A stretch of DNA of 64,000 bases from Spartobacteria bacterium (GTDB lineage: Bacteria > Verrucomicrobiota > Verrucomicrobiia > Chthoniobacterales > UBA10450): positions 124,001 to 188,000 of the forward strand of contig JAJPGZ010000007.1 in the NCBI GenBank assembly GCA_021325495.1, read 5' to 3'. The notes below the pieces were generated by a model. The model was not told where the DNA came from. It did not search any database and saw only the letters and a list, made by a program, of their open reading frames with translations. Of this stretch, positions 51,452-60,884 are shown in pieces (within the stretch, counting starts at the first letter, position 1; every line of letters begins with the position of its first letter). The position numbers and the translations under genes were made by a program.

Positions 51452-52936
51452 CTATTCGCCGGCGTGACGTTTCGCCGGCTTTTTCGGTTCGGCCGGTTTT
51501 TCGCGCGGCTCTTTGTCGGCCTCCATCCACTCCGTGTGAAAAACGCCGGGCTTGTCCACGCGCTCGTAAGTGTGCGCGCCAAAAAAGTCGCGCTGCGCTT
51601 GCAACAGGTTCGCGGGCAAACGCGCGGAACGGTAGCTGTCGAAATAAGCGAGCGACGCGCTGAACGCGGGGACCGGCACGCCAAATTCGACCGCGTGCGA
51701 AACGGCCACGCGCCAATTGTCCTGCGTGTCTTTGATGATGCCAGTGAAATAGGAATCGAGCAGCAAATTGTGCAGCGCGGGGTCGCGTCCGTAGGCTTCG
51801 ACGATACGATTCAAAAATTTTGCGCGAATAATACAACCGCCGCGCCAGATGGTGGCGATGTCGCCGAAGTTCAGGTTCCAATTGTATTGATGGCTGGCCG
51901 CGCCTAACAACTCCATGCCTTGCGCATAGGAAACGATCTTCGAGGCATAAAGCGCGTTGCGCACAGCTTCGATCAATTTTTTGCGATCGCCTTCGAACTT
52001 TTTCGGTTTCGGTTGCGGAAGAATTTTTGACGAAGCCACGCGCTCGTCCTTGCGCGAAGAAATTACGCGCGCTTCGACCGCGGCGTTGATGGTGGAAATG
52101 ACGACCGATTGCGCGATGGCCGATTGCAACGTCCACAAACCGGTCCCCTTTTGTCCTGCCTTGTCGAGGATAACATCGACAAGCGGTTTTCCGGTTTCCG
52201 GATCGACCTTGCGAAAAATCTGCGAAGTGATGTCGATCAAATAACTGTCGAGCTCACTCTTGTTCCATTCGGTGAAAGTGTCGGCGAGTTCCTTTACCTC
52301 CATGCCGACGACGTTTTTCAAAATCGCGTAGGCCTCGCAGATTAACTGCATGTCGCCGTACTCGATTCCGTTGTGCACCATCTTGACGTAGTGGCCGGCG
52401 CCGTCCGGGCCCATGTAACGACAGCAGGGTTCGCCGTCGACTTGTGCGGCGATCTTACGCATGATCGGCGAGATTATTTCCCACGAGTCGCGCGAACCGC
52501 CGGGCATGAGCGACGGACCCTTGAGCGCGCCTTCTTCGCCGCCGGACACGCCCATGCCGACGTAATGAATTCCCTTTGCTTCAAGTTCTTTGCAGCGGCG
52601 TTGCGTATCGGTGAAAAGCGAATTGCCGCCGTCGATGAGCACGTCGCCTTTTTCGAGCAACGGCGCGACTTCGTTGATGACCATGTCGACCGGTTTGCCG
52701 GCTTTGATCATCATCATTACTTTGCGCGGTTTCGTTAGGGCGCCGACCAGTTCCTCGACCGTGCGCGTGGGCTGAATGTTTTTTCCTTTGCCGCGCGTGG
52801 CCGCAAATTTGTCGGTCACTTCAGTGGTGCGGTTGTAAACGGCGACGGAAAAACCCTTCGACTCCATGTTGAGGACGAGATTCTCGCCCATGACGGCGAG
52901 GCCGATGAGGCCAATATCATTTTGCTTCGTGCTCAT
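51452..52936 (-). CDS. gnd: 6-phosphogluconate dehydrogenase, decarboxylating
   Basis: The ATG at 52936 has an AAGGAG site upstream and gives 494 aa. It oxidises 6-phosphogluconate to ribulose 5-phosphate with NADP in the pentose phosphate pathway. The signatures are GLIGLAVMGENLVLNMESKG, VGMGVSGGEEGALKGPSLMPGG, HNGIEYGDMQLICEAY and the C-terminal SASLAYFDSYRSARLPANL. A charged tail (PREKPAEPKKPAKRHAGE) follows the usual end. It is convergent with dnaE2. Confidence 0.96.
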   Translation of the reverse strand: MSTKQNDIGLIGLAVMGENLVLNMESKGFSVAVYNRTTEVTDKFAATRGKGKNIQPTRTVEELVGALTKPRKVMMMIKAGKPVDMVINEVAPLLEKGDVLIDGGNSLFTDTQRRCKELEAKGIHYVGMGVSGGEEGALKGPSLMPGGSRDSWEIISPIMRKIAAQVDGEPCCRYMGPDGAGHYVKMVHNGIEYGDMQLICEAYAILKNVVGMEVKELADTFTEWNKSELDSYLIDITSQIFRKVDPETGKPLVDVILDKAGQKGTGLWTLQSAIAQSVVISTINAAVEARVISSRKDERVASSKILPQPKPKKFEGDRKKLIEAVRNALYASKIVSYAQGMELLGAASHQYNWNLNFGDIATIWRGGCIIRAKFLNRIVEAYGRDPALHNLLLDSYFTGIIKDTQDNWRVAVSHAVEFGVPVPAFSASLAYFDSYRSARLPANLLQAQRDFFGAHTYERVDKPGVFHTEWMEADKEPREKPAEPKKPAKRHAGE

Positions 52937-52973
52937 TTGGGTGTCTCCTTTTCCTGTGTCCGTCTGCGAGATC

Positions 52974-53384
52974 TTGCTGACCACGGCGAAACTAGCGCCG
53001 CCAAATAACGATGTCGATCTTGCGAGCGGCGCGGAGGCCGATTTTCGGGGAATCGTCCGCGCGCTCGAGAGCGGGCGGGAAATTCTGGGAATCGATTATG
53101 AAGCGCACGCGGAGATGGCCGAGCATCAAATGCAACTGCTGGCCGAACGCGCGGTCGCGCAATTCAGCCTAACGAAAGTCATTTTGCATCATCGAATCGG
53201 ATTTGTTCCAGTGGGCGAGCCATCATTGTTTCTGCGCGTGCGCAGCGGCCATCGCGCGGCGGCGTTCGAGGCGGGCAAATGGATGGTCGATGAATTGAAA
53301 CGCGTCGTGCCCATTTGGAAACAGGTGCGCTACAAGATCGACATCGACGAACCGGCGCGGATGGCGGAGACGATTGCGAAATGA
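52974..53384 (+). CDS. moaE: Molybdopterin synthase catalytic subunit MoaE
   Basis: A TTG start at 52974 is proposed because it begins the LLTTAKLAPP strand just ahead of the conserved GAEADFRGIVRALESGREI; the true start is uncertain. The 136-aa product carries YEAHAEMAEHQMQLLAERAV, ILHHRIGFVPVGEPSLFLRV, SGHRAAAFEAGKWMVDELKR and VPIWKQ, the MoaE catalytic lysine region. It adds sulfur to precursor Z in molybdenum cofactor synthesis. The MoaD partner and other moa genes are not in the window. M1 copies lie at both ends (53012, 53334). Confidence 0.88.
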   Translation: MLTTAKLAPPNNDVDLASGAEADFRGIVRALESGREILGIDYEAHAEMAEHQMQLLAERAVAQFSLTKVILHHRIGFVPVGEPSLFLRVRSGHRAAAFEAGKWMVDELKRVVPIWKQVRYKIDIDEPARMAETIAK

Positions 53385-53959
53385 ACTGGGCGAATCGTCT
53401 GACCATGAGCCGCCTCGTGCTTACGATCGCGTTCGTGGCCGCGCTAAATTCGTCGTGGCATTATGCGCGCACTTCCGCGCTCATCATTTTCATTGTCGCC
53501 GGCCTAACCGACTTCGTTGACGGCGAAGTGGCGCGACGCTACGGCATCATCACAAACTTCGGAAAGTTGATGGATCCGCTGGTGGACAAGATCATGATTG
53601 CAGCCGCGTTCATTTCGCTCGTGCCGTTGAAAGCAGTTCCGGCCTGGGCAGCGACCACAGTGGTGGCGCGCGATTTTCTAATTACCGGCGTCCGATTGAT
53701 GGCAAGCGCAAAGGGGCGCGTCCTGCCGGCCGAAACTTTGGGCAAACAAAAAACGTCGTGGCAGATCATCACCGTGATTTTCTTTCTGGCGTTGCTGGCC
53801 GCGAGCGAGCTGCGTTATCTCGATGAAAGATCGACATGGTGGATACGGGCCTGGCATCAAGCCGGCCCGGTACTGGTATGGATCACCGTTGCCCTAACGG
53901 TTTACTCCGGCCTCGGATTTACCTGGCGCAATCGGGAAGTGATTTCGCCGACTAATTAG
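53381..53959 (+). CDS. pgsA: CDP-diacylglycerol-glycerol-3-phosphate 3-phosphatidyltransferase
   Basis: The ATG at 53381 overlaps the moaE stop (ATGA) and gives 192 aa. The CDP-alcohol phosphotransferase motif is complete: Asp44, Asp47, Gly48, Ala51, Arg52, Gly61, Asp65 and Asp69 in TDFVDGEVARRYG...GKLMDPLVDK. Several membrane helices follow. It makes phosphatidylglycerol phosphate at the inner membrane. Its 3' end overlaps the convergent exporter gene by 4 bp. Confidence 0.93.
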   Translation: MNWANRLTMSRLVLTIAFVAALNSSWHYARTSALIIFIVAGLTDFVDGEVARRYGIITNFGKLMDPLVDKIMIAAAFISLVPLKAVPAWAATTVVARDFLITGVRLMASAKGRVLPAETLGKQKTSWQIITVIFFLALLAASELRYLDERSTWWIRAWHQAGPVLVWITVALTVYSGLGFTWRNREVISPTN

Positions 53960-54504
53960 AAAAACGTTTGCGGAACTTCCACGCGATCCCCCGGCTGCAA
54001 TTTCACGTCGAGTGAAGGGTCGCGCCGAAATTGGCGCACGTCGAAAACCTTGACTTCGTTTCCGCGTAGCAAACGCACCCGTTTCTGATCGGCGAAATCG
54101 TTAAAACCGCCGGCGGCGTTGATCGACGCCAGCAGGGTCATGTCTTCCGTGAACGAGACGCGTTGCGGAGTGCGCACGGCGCCGCCGACGTTCACAAAAC
54201 GGGTCTGCGGCTGCATCACGACGGTGATGTTCGGGTTCGTGTAAACCTTGTTCGAACGATATGACTCTTCGATGGCGCGGGCTAACTCCGCGGGTGTGCG
54301 TCCGGCCGCTTTTACCTTGTTAATGTATGGCAGATTAATGTCACCGCTCGCGTCGACTGTGTAGACGTTATTGACCTGTTGCTGCTCTTCGTTAGGCACG
54401 CCGCCAATTCTCAGCTCGACCGGATCGCCAATGCGAAGCGTGGCCTGACCGAAACCGGTGGCGATGAGCGCGAAGAAAATGACCGAGACTAACGAAGGTC
54501 GCAT
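53956..54504 (-). CDS. Wza-type polysaccharide export protein
   Basis: A 182-aa protein with a signal peptide (MRPSLVSVIFFALIATGFG) and no lipobox cysteine. The poly-export domain reads LRIGDPVELRIGG and YTVDASGDINLPYINKVKAAGRT, followed by an SLBB-like part (VNVGGAVRTPQRVSFTEDMT, INAAGGFNDFADQ). It is shorter than E. coli Wza, lacking the C-terminal outer-membrane helix. It is coupled to the kinase gene upstream by a TAATG overlap. Confidence 0.88.
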   Translation of the reverse strand: MRPSLVSVIFFALIATGFGQATLRIGDPVELRIGGVPNEEQQQVNNVYTVDASGDINLPYINKVKAAGRTPAELARAIEESYRSNKVYTNPNITVVMQPQTRFVNVGGAVRTPQRVSFTEDMTLLASINAAGGFNDFADQKRVRLLRGNEVKVFDVRQFRRDPSLDVKLQPGDRVEVPQTFF

Positions 54505-56654
54505 TAGTAATCGTCGGGTTCGGCGGAGCCGTTACTTCGGGTGGCGGCGGTGGCAGTCGACTCGCGCGTCGAGCGGCGCGATTCCTTATCGCGCGGCTGA
54601 TAGTAGCCGTAGTAGTTGGTGTAGTAGTAGTAGTTTTGGTCGTGCTTAAGATCGACATTGTTAAGCACGACACCAAGCACGGTGCCGCCAACTCCGAGGA
54701 TGGCCTGCTTGACGCGCGTAAGCATGTTGCGCGGGAACCGGCGATGCTGCACGACGATGATGCTTTGATCGACTTCGCTCGCGAGCACGGATGCGTCGCT
54801 TACGCCGAGCATGGGCGGCGAATCGAAAAAGATGATGTCGTAACGCAATTTCAGCTCCGCAATCATATCGGACATGCGCTGGGAATTGAGAATGCCGACC
54901 GCGTCAGAAGGCAGAATGCCGCTGGGCAAGATCGACAAGTTCTCCACCGCGGTCGGAAGAATTACATCATCGAGCTCCATTTCCGTGGTCAGGTAGTTCG
55001 TTAGGCCGACGTCATTGTTCACGTCGAACAATTCGTGTTGCACGGGGCGGCGAAGATCGGCATCGACGACGAGAGTGGAGTAACCGCCCTGCGCGCAAAT
55101 GAAAGCGAGGTTCGCGATCGTGGTCGATTTTCCTTCACCCGGCCCGCCGCTAACGATGGAAATGGTGTTCGCCTGCGGATTTTTGCGATTGAACTCGATG
55201 TTCGTGCGCAGGATTCGATAGGCCTCGGCATCGGGCGAATCGCCCGGTTCCTTGTGCAGGACGCGAATGTTTTTCGGAATGATGGCGAGGACTGGCGCGC
55301 CGAGAAGACTCTCGACGTCTTCCATCGTTTTCACCGAGGTGTCGAGATATTCGATGAAGAAAGCGAGACCGAGACCGATAACGAGACCGACCAGCGCGCC
55401 GAGCATGAGATTAAGTCCAACGCGCGGACGCGCGGGAAAACTTGGCGGCTCGGCCACCTGTTTCACACTGACGGCGATACGCGGCATGGCCAATTCCATG
55501 GTTTGCGATTGCGCGCGGGTGCGCACGCCATCGAGAAGCAGCTTCTCTTTAATGTATTTATTTTTCGCGCGCGTGTAATCCGCGCTCAGCGTTTTCGTCT
55601 GAAGCTGCTTCGCGTTAATTTCCTCAAGGCGCCGGCGCAATTCGTCGCGCGTGGCTTGTGCGGTCTTCAGATTCTTTTCCAGCGCACTGCGAATACTTGC
55701 GACCTGTTGTTCCAATTGCTTCGCGTAAACGTCGATCGTGGCGCGCACCGCTTTCACTTTCGGATGGTTCTCGCCGAGACCGGAATTGAGCAACAAGGCC
55801 TGATTGGCAACCGCATCGTGGTAGTTAGGCAGAATTTTTTGGATCGTCGGATCCTGCACGTCGAGCGTGGCCAGCATTCGCATGAGGTCTTCGCCCTTAA
55901 GCTTTTCGATCTGGTCGAGCTTCGATTGCAGTGTTGCCACCTTCATGTCCACCTCGTTGACCTCGGTCTCCTGCTTGATCACCATTTGGTTAACGGGCGC
56001 CTGCGTGTCTTCGGTCCCTTCCGGGTTAAGATCGACAATGTGTTCTTCGTCACGAATGCGCGCCATGTCGGCGAGGGCGTCATCGACCGCTTTCTGTTGC
56101 TTGCCGACTTCCTCGTTCATGGAAGCGACCGCGCGATTCATGATTTCTTTTTCTTCCTCGACGCGTTTGTCCTGATAAACCGCGACGATTTTATTCGCGA
56201 TGTCGGCGGCGAGCTGCGGGTTCGTGTCAAAGACGCTGATCTGTAGGAGATCGGTGTTGCGTTGCTCCTCCACGTCGAGCTTGCTGCGCAATTTCGCGTA
56301 GGCCTGTTCGCGGCTGAGACGCGAACCTTCCTGGGCCCATTTGTCCTGAAGCTTCAGGTCTTCAATCACCGGATACAAAATTCCGGTGCGTTGAATGATT
56401 TGAAAGACGGTCGGTGCCAGCTGCGGATCGTGGATCGGAATGTCGGGTTGGTTAGGCGCGAAAATGCGCGGATTTTCCGCTGTCGATCTTACCTCAACCC
56501 AAACGGAGGATTGAAACTCGCGCGGTTGGAAATAGGTAACCACCGCAGCCGTGATCACGACGAGAAGAAAGGCGATGAGAATGATGAGCCACCGGACGCG
56601 AATGACGCGCCAGTAATCGAGAAAGTGAAGTTTTACTTCTTCCGTTTGTGCCAT
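54504..56654 (-). CDS. Wzc-like polysaccharide co-polymerase with BY-kinase domain
   Basis: From MAQTEEVKL at 56654 the product is 716 aa. It has an N-terminal Wzz domain between two membrane helices (about residues 20-45 and 418-440) with a long periplasmic coiled coil. Then comes a cytosolic BY-kinase: Walker A GGPGEGKST (about residue 505), Walker A' VVDADLRRP, Walker B IIFFDSPP. The tail has a Tyr cluster YYYYTNYYGYY (about residue 675), the usual autophosphorylation site, before a charged end. It controls polymer length and export of the exopolysaccharide. Three M1 copies lie in it (54648, 54928, 56028), and 56481 lies near the start. Confidence 0.93.
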   Translation of the reverse strand: MAQTEEVKLHFLDYWRVIRVRWLIILIAFLLVVITAAVVTYFQPREFQSSVWVEVRSTAENPRIFAPNQPDIPIHDPQLAPTVFQIIQRTGILYPVIEDLKLQDKWAQEGSRLSREQAYAKLRSKLDVEEQRNTDLLQISVFDTNPQLAADIANKIVAVYQDKRVEEEKEIMNRAVASMNEEVGKQQKAVDDALADMARIRDEEHIVDLNPEGTEDTQAPVNQMVIKQETEVNEVDMKVATLQSKLDQIEKLKGEDLMRMLATLDVQDPTIQKILPNYHDAVANQALLLNSGLGENHPKVKAVRATIDVYAKQLEQQVASIRSALEKNLKTAQATRDELRRRLEEINAKQLQTKTLSADYTRAKNKYIKEKLLLDGVRTRAQSQTMELAMPRIAVSVKQVAEPPSFPARPRVGLNLMLGALVGLVIGLGLAFFIEYLDTSVKTMEDVESLLGAPVLAIIPKNIRVLHKEPGDSPDAEAYRILRTNIEFNRKNPQANTISIVSGGPGEGKSTTIANLAFICAQGGYSTLVVDADLRRPVQHELFDVNNDVGLTNYLTTEMELDDVILPTAVENLSILPSGILPSDAVGILNSQRMSDMIAELKLRYDIIFFDSPPMLGVSDASVLASEVDQSIIVVQHRRFPRNMLTRVKQAILGVGGTVLGVVLNNVDLKHDQNYYYYTNYYGYYQPRDKESRRSTRESTATAATRSNGSAEPDDY

Positions 56655-56735
56655 GGGCAAACCCTACGCGAGAGCCGAAGATAGTAGCAGAAAATGGGCG
56701 CAGAGTAAACGACGCCTTACAACGCTGAAAGCGGG

Positions 56736-58073
56736 TTAAAAGACCAGGTTCAGCCCCGCCCAGTAACGATTGCGGGAATACTCGCGCGCGACGATGTCCG
56801 ACCAGACTTCGGTATGATTGTAACCGGCTTCAAGGCCGAAGTATCGCGTAATGGCGTAACGAACGCTCAACGCAATGTCGAAAGACTCCTCGGTAAAGGC
56901 CGCGCTGTCGTTAGTTGTGCCGGGGCGGTCGACTGAATCGTAATCGTCGTGTTCGTAATAGGCGCCCAGATTCGCCGTGATACGGGAGGTAATGTCGTGC
57001 GACGCCCGCAGACCTGTACGAAATGTTTGTCGCGTCGGATTTAGCGGCACGTCGCCTTCTTCGATTGCATAACGATTCGTCCACGCCACCGACGTGTTTT
57101 TGCCGAGCGCATAATTCACCGTTCCTTCGAAATATGGCGAGGTGCGGTTCTCATCGGTGAATTGCGCGTCGGGATAATCGCGGAACTCCGCACCACCGCG
57201 CAGCGAAGCGCTTAGCCGCGCGCTGAAACTGTGATCAATACCAAGAAGCGCGAAATGTGACGTCGAATCGCGATCCAAAAGCGGGAAAAACGGACCGGTC
57301 GGCGTCATAAACGGCGCCCCGATAATATCGCCTTCATGATCATAGGTGACGATCTGAAAACGATATTCGGCCACGAGCGATGTCGTTGGCCAAAGCAAAA
57401 ACTTAAACTCATTCCCGAAGGTATGTTCAAAGCGGTCCTCGAACAGACCGATTCCGCTATCGTCGTACTGCAACCGGCCAAAGGTGTAGCTCGTGGTCGT
57501 GGCAAATCGCGGTGCCCACAGGTAAGTCGTGCTAAATTTGTCCTGCGTATAAAAGAAATTGCCGCTGCGCCGGTTCAATCCTAAGGCCAGCGAAAAGTCC
57601 GGCTCAGTTTGGTAACTGGCATACGCGGAAACATCGAAGGTGAGCCGAGGAGACGCTTTGTGCTTTAAGGTAAGCCCCAGGTAAGCGTTCACATCGTAAT
57701 CCTGATTATTGAACGTATTCTTTGGCTGGTCCCAGTAATACGTCGCGCCGCCTCCGGTCTGCAGGCTTAACTGGGTCCTGGGGCTGCCGAAATCGTAGGT
57801 CACGCCGATGCTGCCATTCGTGAAAGCGGAACTCTGTCGATCGAACTTCGAGGTCGTGATGTTGTCGTCGTAGCCGCCGCGCACTGAGACCGAGACGCGA
57901 AATGGCAGCTTCGAAAAAGTACCGGTGCCTACATCCTCCGAAGACACGCTTCCACTGGACTCAGTCGTGCTGACCGATGGCTCCTCCCCATCCGCGCGGA
58001 CATTCGGAGCGAGGAAAATCAGAGCCGTAATTGCGAGCAGCAACGCTCCCTTTGCAGATGTTGCTAATGTCAT
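56736..58073 (-). CDS. Outer-membrane beta-barrel protein of the exopolysaccharide locus (445 aa)
   Basis: The ATG at 58073, with AAGGA upstream, begins a signal peptide (MTLATSAKGALLLAITALIF, cut near ANVRADG). The mature part is a chain of alternating amphipathic strands rich in Tyr, Phe and Asp (VSVSVRGGYDDNITTSKF, TYDFGSPRTQLSLQTGGGA, YLGLTLKHKASPRLTFD) ending in the terminal Phe typical of Omp85-targeted barrels. It resembles the beta-barrel partners of PEP-CTERM-associated and other exopolysaccharide export systems. It contains no M1 copy. Confidence 0.82.
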   Translation of the reverse strand: MTLATSAKGALLLAITALIFLAPNVRADGEEPSVSTTESSGSVSSEDVGTGTFSKLPFRVSVSVRGGYDDNITTSKFDRQSSAFTNGSIGVTYDFGSPRTQLSLQTGGGATYYWDQPKNTFNNQDYDVNAYLGLTLKHKASPRLTFDVSAYASYQTEPDFSLALGLNRRSGNFFYTQDKFSTTYLWAPRFATTTSYTFGRLQYDDSGIGLFEDRFEHTFGNEFKFLLWPTTSLVAEYRFQIVTYDHEGDIIGAPFMTPTGPFFPLLDRDSTSHFALLGIDHSFSARLSASLRGGAEFRDYPDAQFTDENRTSPYFEGTVNYALGKNTSVAWTNRYAIEEGDVPLNPTRQTFRTGLRASHDITSRITANLGAYYEHDDYDSVDRPGTTNDSAAFTEESFDIALSVRYAITRYFGLEAGYNHTEVWSDIVAREYSRNRYWAGLNLVF

Positions 58074-58177
58074 CAGTTCCTTATTTTCCCCTTGTAACAA
58101 TCGCCGCGAGCCTAGGCAAAGGCCTCGAAAGGAGCAATGTTTTTTTATAAAATACTGTAATCCGTCCAGTGGCCATA

Positions 58178-60007
58178 CTATTCCGTTTTCTCCGCGCCTT
58201 CGGCACCGGCCCACCGTTTGAGGTGTCCCTGATAGTATTCACGTAGAGATGTCGATCTTGCGTCGAGTTCGAGGGCTCGTTCAAACATCCATTCCGCTTC
58301 CGCAAAACGCTCGAGCCGATCAAACGTCAACGCCAACTCCGTTGCATAAGTCTCGTCCAGCGGAGCCAGCGCAACGGCGCGCTCGAACGGTTCCACCGCC
58401 GCCGCATAAAACGACGACGCCATCAACGCATTCAACTGGCTGTCGCCCGCGACCGCTCGCGCTCGCCCGAGAATGTAAAACAATTCCGGGTTACCCGGTT
58501 CCGCCGCGATAGCGCGATTGGCATAGTCGATGGCGGAAAGCGTCCGACGATCGCGCAACATCACCCTTGCCTTTTCGCCGAAGTATTCGCCTTCGCCGAA
58601 TCGCCACACCATTGCGCCTAACGAAAGCGCAATCACGATGGCGCTGATTCGCCAAAAAATCACGGGACGTAAAAGTTCAGGGCTGCGTTGCTCCAGCGTT
58701 ACCCCTGCGTTCGCCACAATCCCGAATACAAATGCCATCAACAGCACGTTCGCCGGAATGTGCAGATTGAAATCGAAGATCGAATGCACCGCGTACGCCG
58801 CGATGGCACTCAGCGCGCCCATGTTCATCGCCATCGCGTTGCTCATGAGGCTTTGCGAAACGGCAATACGTTTCGGGCCAAGTCGCTTGGCGTCGATCCA
58901 ACCACGGCGCGTGTGCGTACCGAGAAACGCGCCGCCCAGTATCAAGCCTAACAAACCGTATTCGGCGAGTAACTGAAGATAATCGTTGTGCGCATAGACC
59001 GGATCGCGCTGCATGGTCGCATCACGAAATTTTCGCCCGTAAAACAAATAGGTCCGGCTGCCGGTGCCCAATAACGGACTCAGCTTCCACTGCTGCACCG
59101 CAGCGTGCCACGCCGCGAACCGAAAATCCCTCGCGGCCAGGGTCGCGGTCGTTCGCTCTTTTAATGCTTCATTCTCGCGAATCAGGAATACCGCTGCGCC
59201 CGCGCCTAACAAGAGGGCGATCGCGCCGGCCGCGCCGATTTTCATGAACGCGCTCGAATCGCCCGCCGCGCGTAAGGCCCGAATGCTCAGAAACGCGAAC
59301 ATCGACACGCTCGCGATCACACTCAGATAACCGCCGCGGCTTCCGGTCAGGATTACCCCGCAATAAGCGGCAGCCGCCGTGTAAGCGATGAGTAACTTCG
59401 CCCACACCGGCCATCGGCTCCAGCATGCGATGCTCAAACCGAAAATGCCGAGCACTTCGAGCAAGCCCGCGAGATGGTTTGGGCAAACATAGAATCCGCT
59501 CGCGCGTCGGCCGTAATCAAACCGCTGCAAAAAACTCAGCGGCATGAAATTATTCCCGTGCCGGAATTGAATCATCCCCACCAGCACGTGCGCCAGCGCC
59601 GCCGCCAGCAAACACGCTAAGATCGACATGCGCATCTTCGCCGACGTGAGATAGCAACTCGTTAGGAAATACACGACCAAACCGCCGAGCACGGCTGTGA
59701 TGTCCGTGCGCGCCAAATACGGCGCCGGCGAAAAAATTGCCCGCAGAATCACATAACCGAAAAAGAATGTTGCCGTCCAAAAACAAACGCGGTCCGGCGC
59801 CGGTTTGGTTGAGCCTAACAACAGCGCGCTGATCACGCCCGCGATGGTCAAGAGCGCAAACGCCGGCATCGCAAAAACAAGACGCGCCCCACCGATAAGC
59901 GCTTGCGCGGACAAGAACGCGGCGACCACGAGCGCAGCGACAAAAATTTCGACCGCGAATTGGAGCGGTCCTCCGCGCTGCGTCGCGCCCGCGCGCAAGA
60001 TCGACAT
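58178..60007 (-). CDS. O-antigen ligase/polymerase-like (Wzy_C) protein with C-terminal TPR
   Basis: About 609 aa with ten or more membrane helices. The Wzy_C region has GTGSRTYLFYGRKF and VYAHNDYLQLLAEYGLLG. The C-terminal about 110 residues are TPR-like (AIDYANRAIAAEPGNPELFY, FERAVALAPLDETYATELAL). It should polymerise or ligate the polysaccharide made here. The start is uncertain: the ATG at 60007 lies in an M1 copy and directly abuts an AAGGAG, while TTG 59998 would be nine bases from it. Upstream GTG 60028 is also possible. Confidence 0.82.
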   Translation of the reverse strand: MSILRAGATQRGGPLQFAVEIFVAALVVAAFLSAQALIGGARLVFAMPAFALLTIAGVISALLLGSTKPAPDRVCFWTATFFFGYVILRAIFSPAPYLARTDITAVLGGLVVYFLTSCYLTSAKMRMSILACLLAAALAHVLVGMIQFRHGNNFMPLSFLQRFDYGRRASGFYVCPNHLAGLLEVLGIFGLSIACWSRWPVWAKLLIAYTAAAAYCGVILTGSRGGYLSVIASVSMFAFLSIRALRAAGDSSAFMKIGAAGAIALLLGAGAAVFLIRENEALKERTTATLAARDFRFAAWHAAVQQWKLSPLLGTGSRTYLFYGRKFRDATMQRDPVYAHNDYLQLLAEYGLLGLILGGAFLGTHTRRGWIDAKRLGPKRIAVSQSLMSNAMAMNMGALSAIAAYAVHSIFDFNLHIPANVLLMAFVFGIVANAGVTLEQRSPELLRPVIFWRISAIVIALSLGAMVWRFGEGEYFGEKARVMLRDRRTLSAIDYANRAIAAEPGNPELFYILGRARAVAGDSQLNALMASSFYAAAVEPFERAVALAPLDETYATELALTFDRLERFAEAEWMFERALELDARSTSLREYYQGHLKRWAGAEGAEKTE

Positions 60008-60092
60008 CTCCTTTAGATCAGCTTTCACGCGCAAACAAAAACGCCGTTGCCCTCAAAGGTGCAACGGCATTTCGAGATTCTTTGCCGAAATA

Positions 60093-60803
60093 TTACGGAT
60101 TGGTGATCGGCGTCGCCTGGCACGCTCCCGGCGAATCTCCGGGATGCCCTGCCAAATATGTCTGCAGATCGGCGCACGAAATCGTGACGTTCTGGTTATT
60201 GTGACAAACGATACAGGAATTCGTTCCCGGTCCACCGCCGCCGCCCGCTGCTCCCGGTGGCGGATTGATATTCGTCATCACTGTCGTCCCGCCGAACCCG
60301 CCCGGGCCTTCCGCTGGAACATCTTTTCCTTCGACAATCGCCACCTGCAACGTCTCACGGCAACTGGGCGAACATTGCGATATCGATTCCGTCAGTTGAC
60401 TCGCCAGACTCGGGTCCTGCTTGATCCATTCGCGCACGACATCGATGACCCACGTGCATCGCGTTCCCTGCGCTTCTTCGTCACTGGCACGATGGCATTT
60501 GATCGCCATGCAGAGCACATCGGTGCGAATCTTTTGCCGCGCACCCGCAGCGGTGCGGACGATTAATCCCGCTTCTTTCGGTGATTGTTTCACCGCTTTG
60601 CAAACTGCGTCGAGTAATTGTCGATCACTCGCCGTGGCAATGGTCATGTCGCCCGGTAATTGCGCCTGGATCACTTCGGCCGGCGTCTTTTGCACGGCGT
60701 TGGCGATTGGCGCCGAAGCGACCCAAAGTCCGCTCGCGAGCGCGATGCCGGCGAGGAGGCTGAAGATGGTTTTAAATTTGGCGGCGGTGAATGCCTTTTT
60801 CAT
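60093..60803 (-). CDS. Secreted protein with CxxCH motif (236 aa)
   Basis: The ATG at 60803 follows an AGGGGG site and gives a signal peptide (FSLLAGIALASGLWVASAPI, ending ANAV). A helical first domain (LLDAVCKAVKQSPKEAGLIV, VREWIKQDPSLASQL) is rich in paired cysteines. The C-terminal part has a Gly/Pro-rich linker and SCIVCHNNQNVTISC, whose CIVCH fits a single c-type heme attachment site. Family not recognised. It lies between the Wzy-like gene and tRNA-Gly. Confidence 0.78.
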   Translation of the reverse strand: MKKAFTAAKFKTIFSLLAGIALASGLWVASAPIANAVQKTPAEVIQAQLPGDMTIATASDRQLLDAVCKAVKQSPKEAGLIVRTAAGARQKIRTDVLCMAIKCHRASDEEAQGTRCTWVIDVVREWIKQDPSLASQLTESISQCSPSCRETLQVAIVEGKDVPAEGPGGFGGTTVMTNINPPPGAAGGGGGPGTNSCIVCHNNQNVTISCADLQTYLAGHPGDSPGACQATPITNP

Positions 60804-60884
60804 GAAATCCCCCTAAGAATGCGACCTCAGTTGTAATACCCATAACGGGGCTCGGTCAACTCAATTCTCCATCGCGGGAAAGAG

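Noticed and set aside
51381-52136. 251-aa minus-strand ORF within gnd in another frame
   Set aside because: It overlaps gnd on the same strand in a different frame and is Arg/Ala-rich; no start signal.
55035-56246. 403-aa plus-strand ORF opposite the Wzc-like gene
   Set aside because: It is antisense to a clear BY-kinase gene; composition is rich in Arg/His/Phe as expected for a shadow frame.
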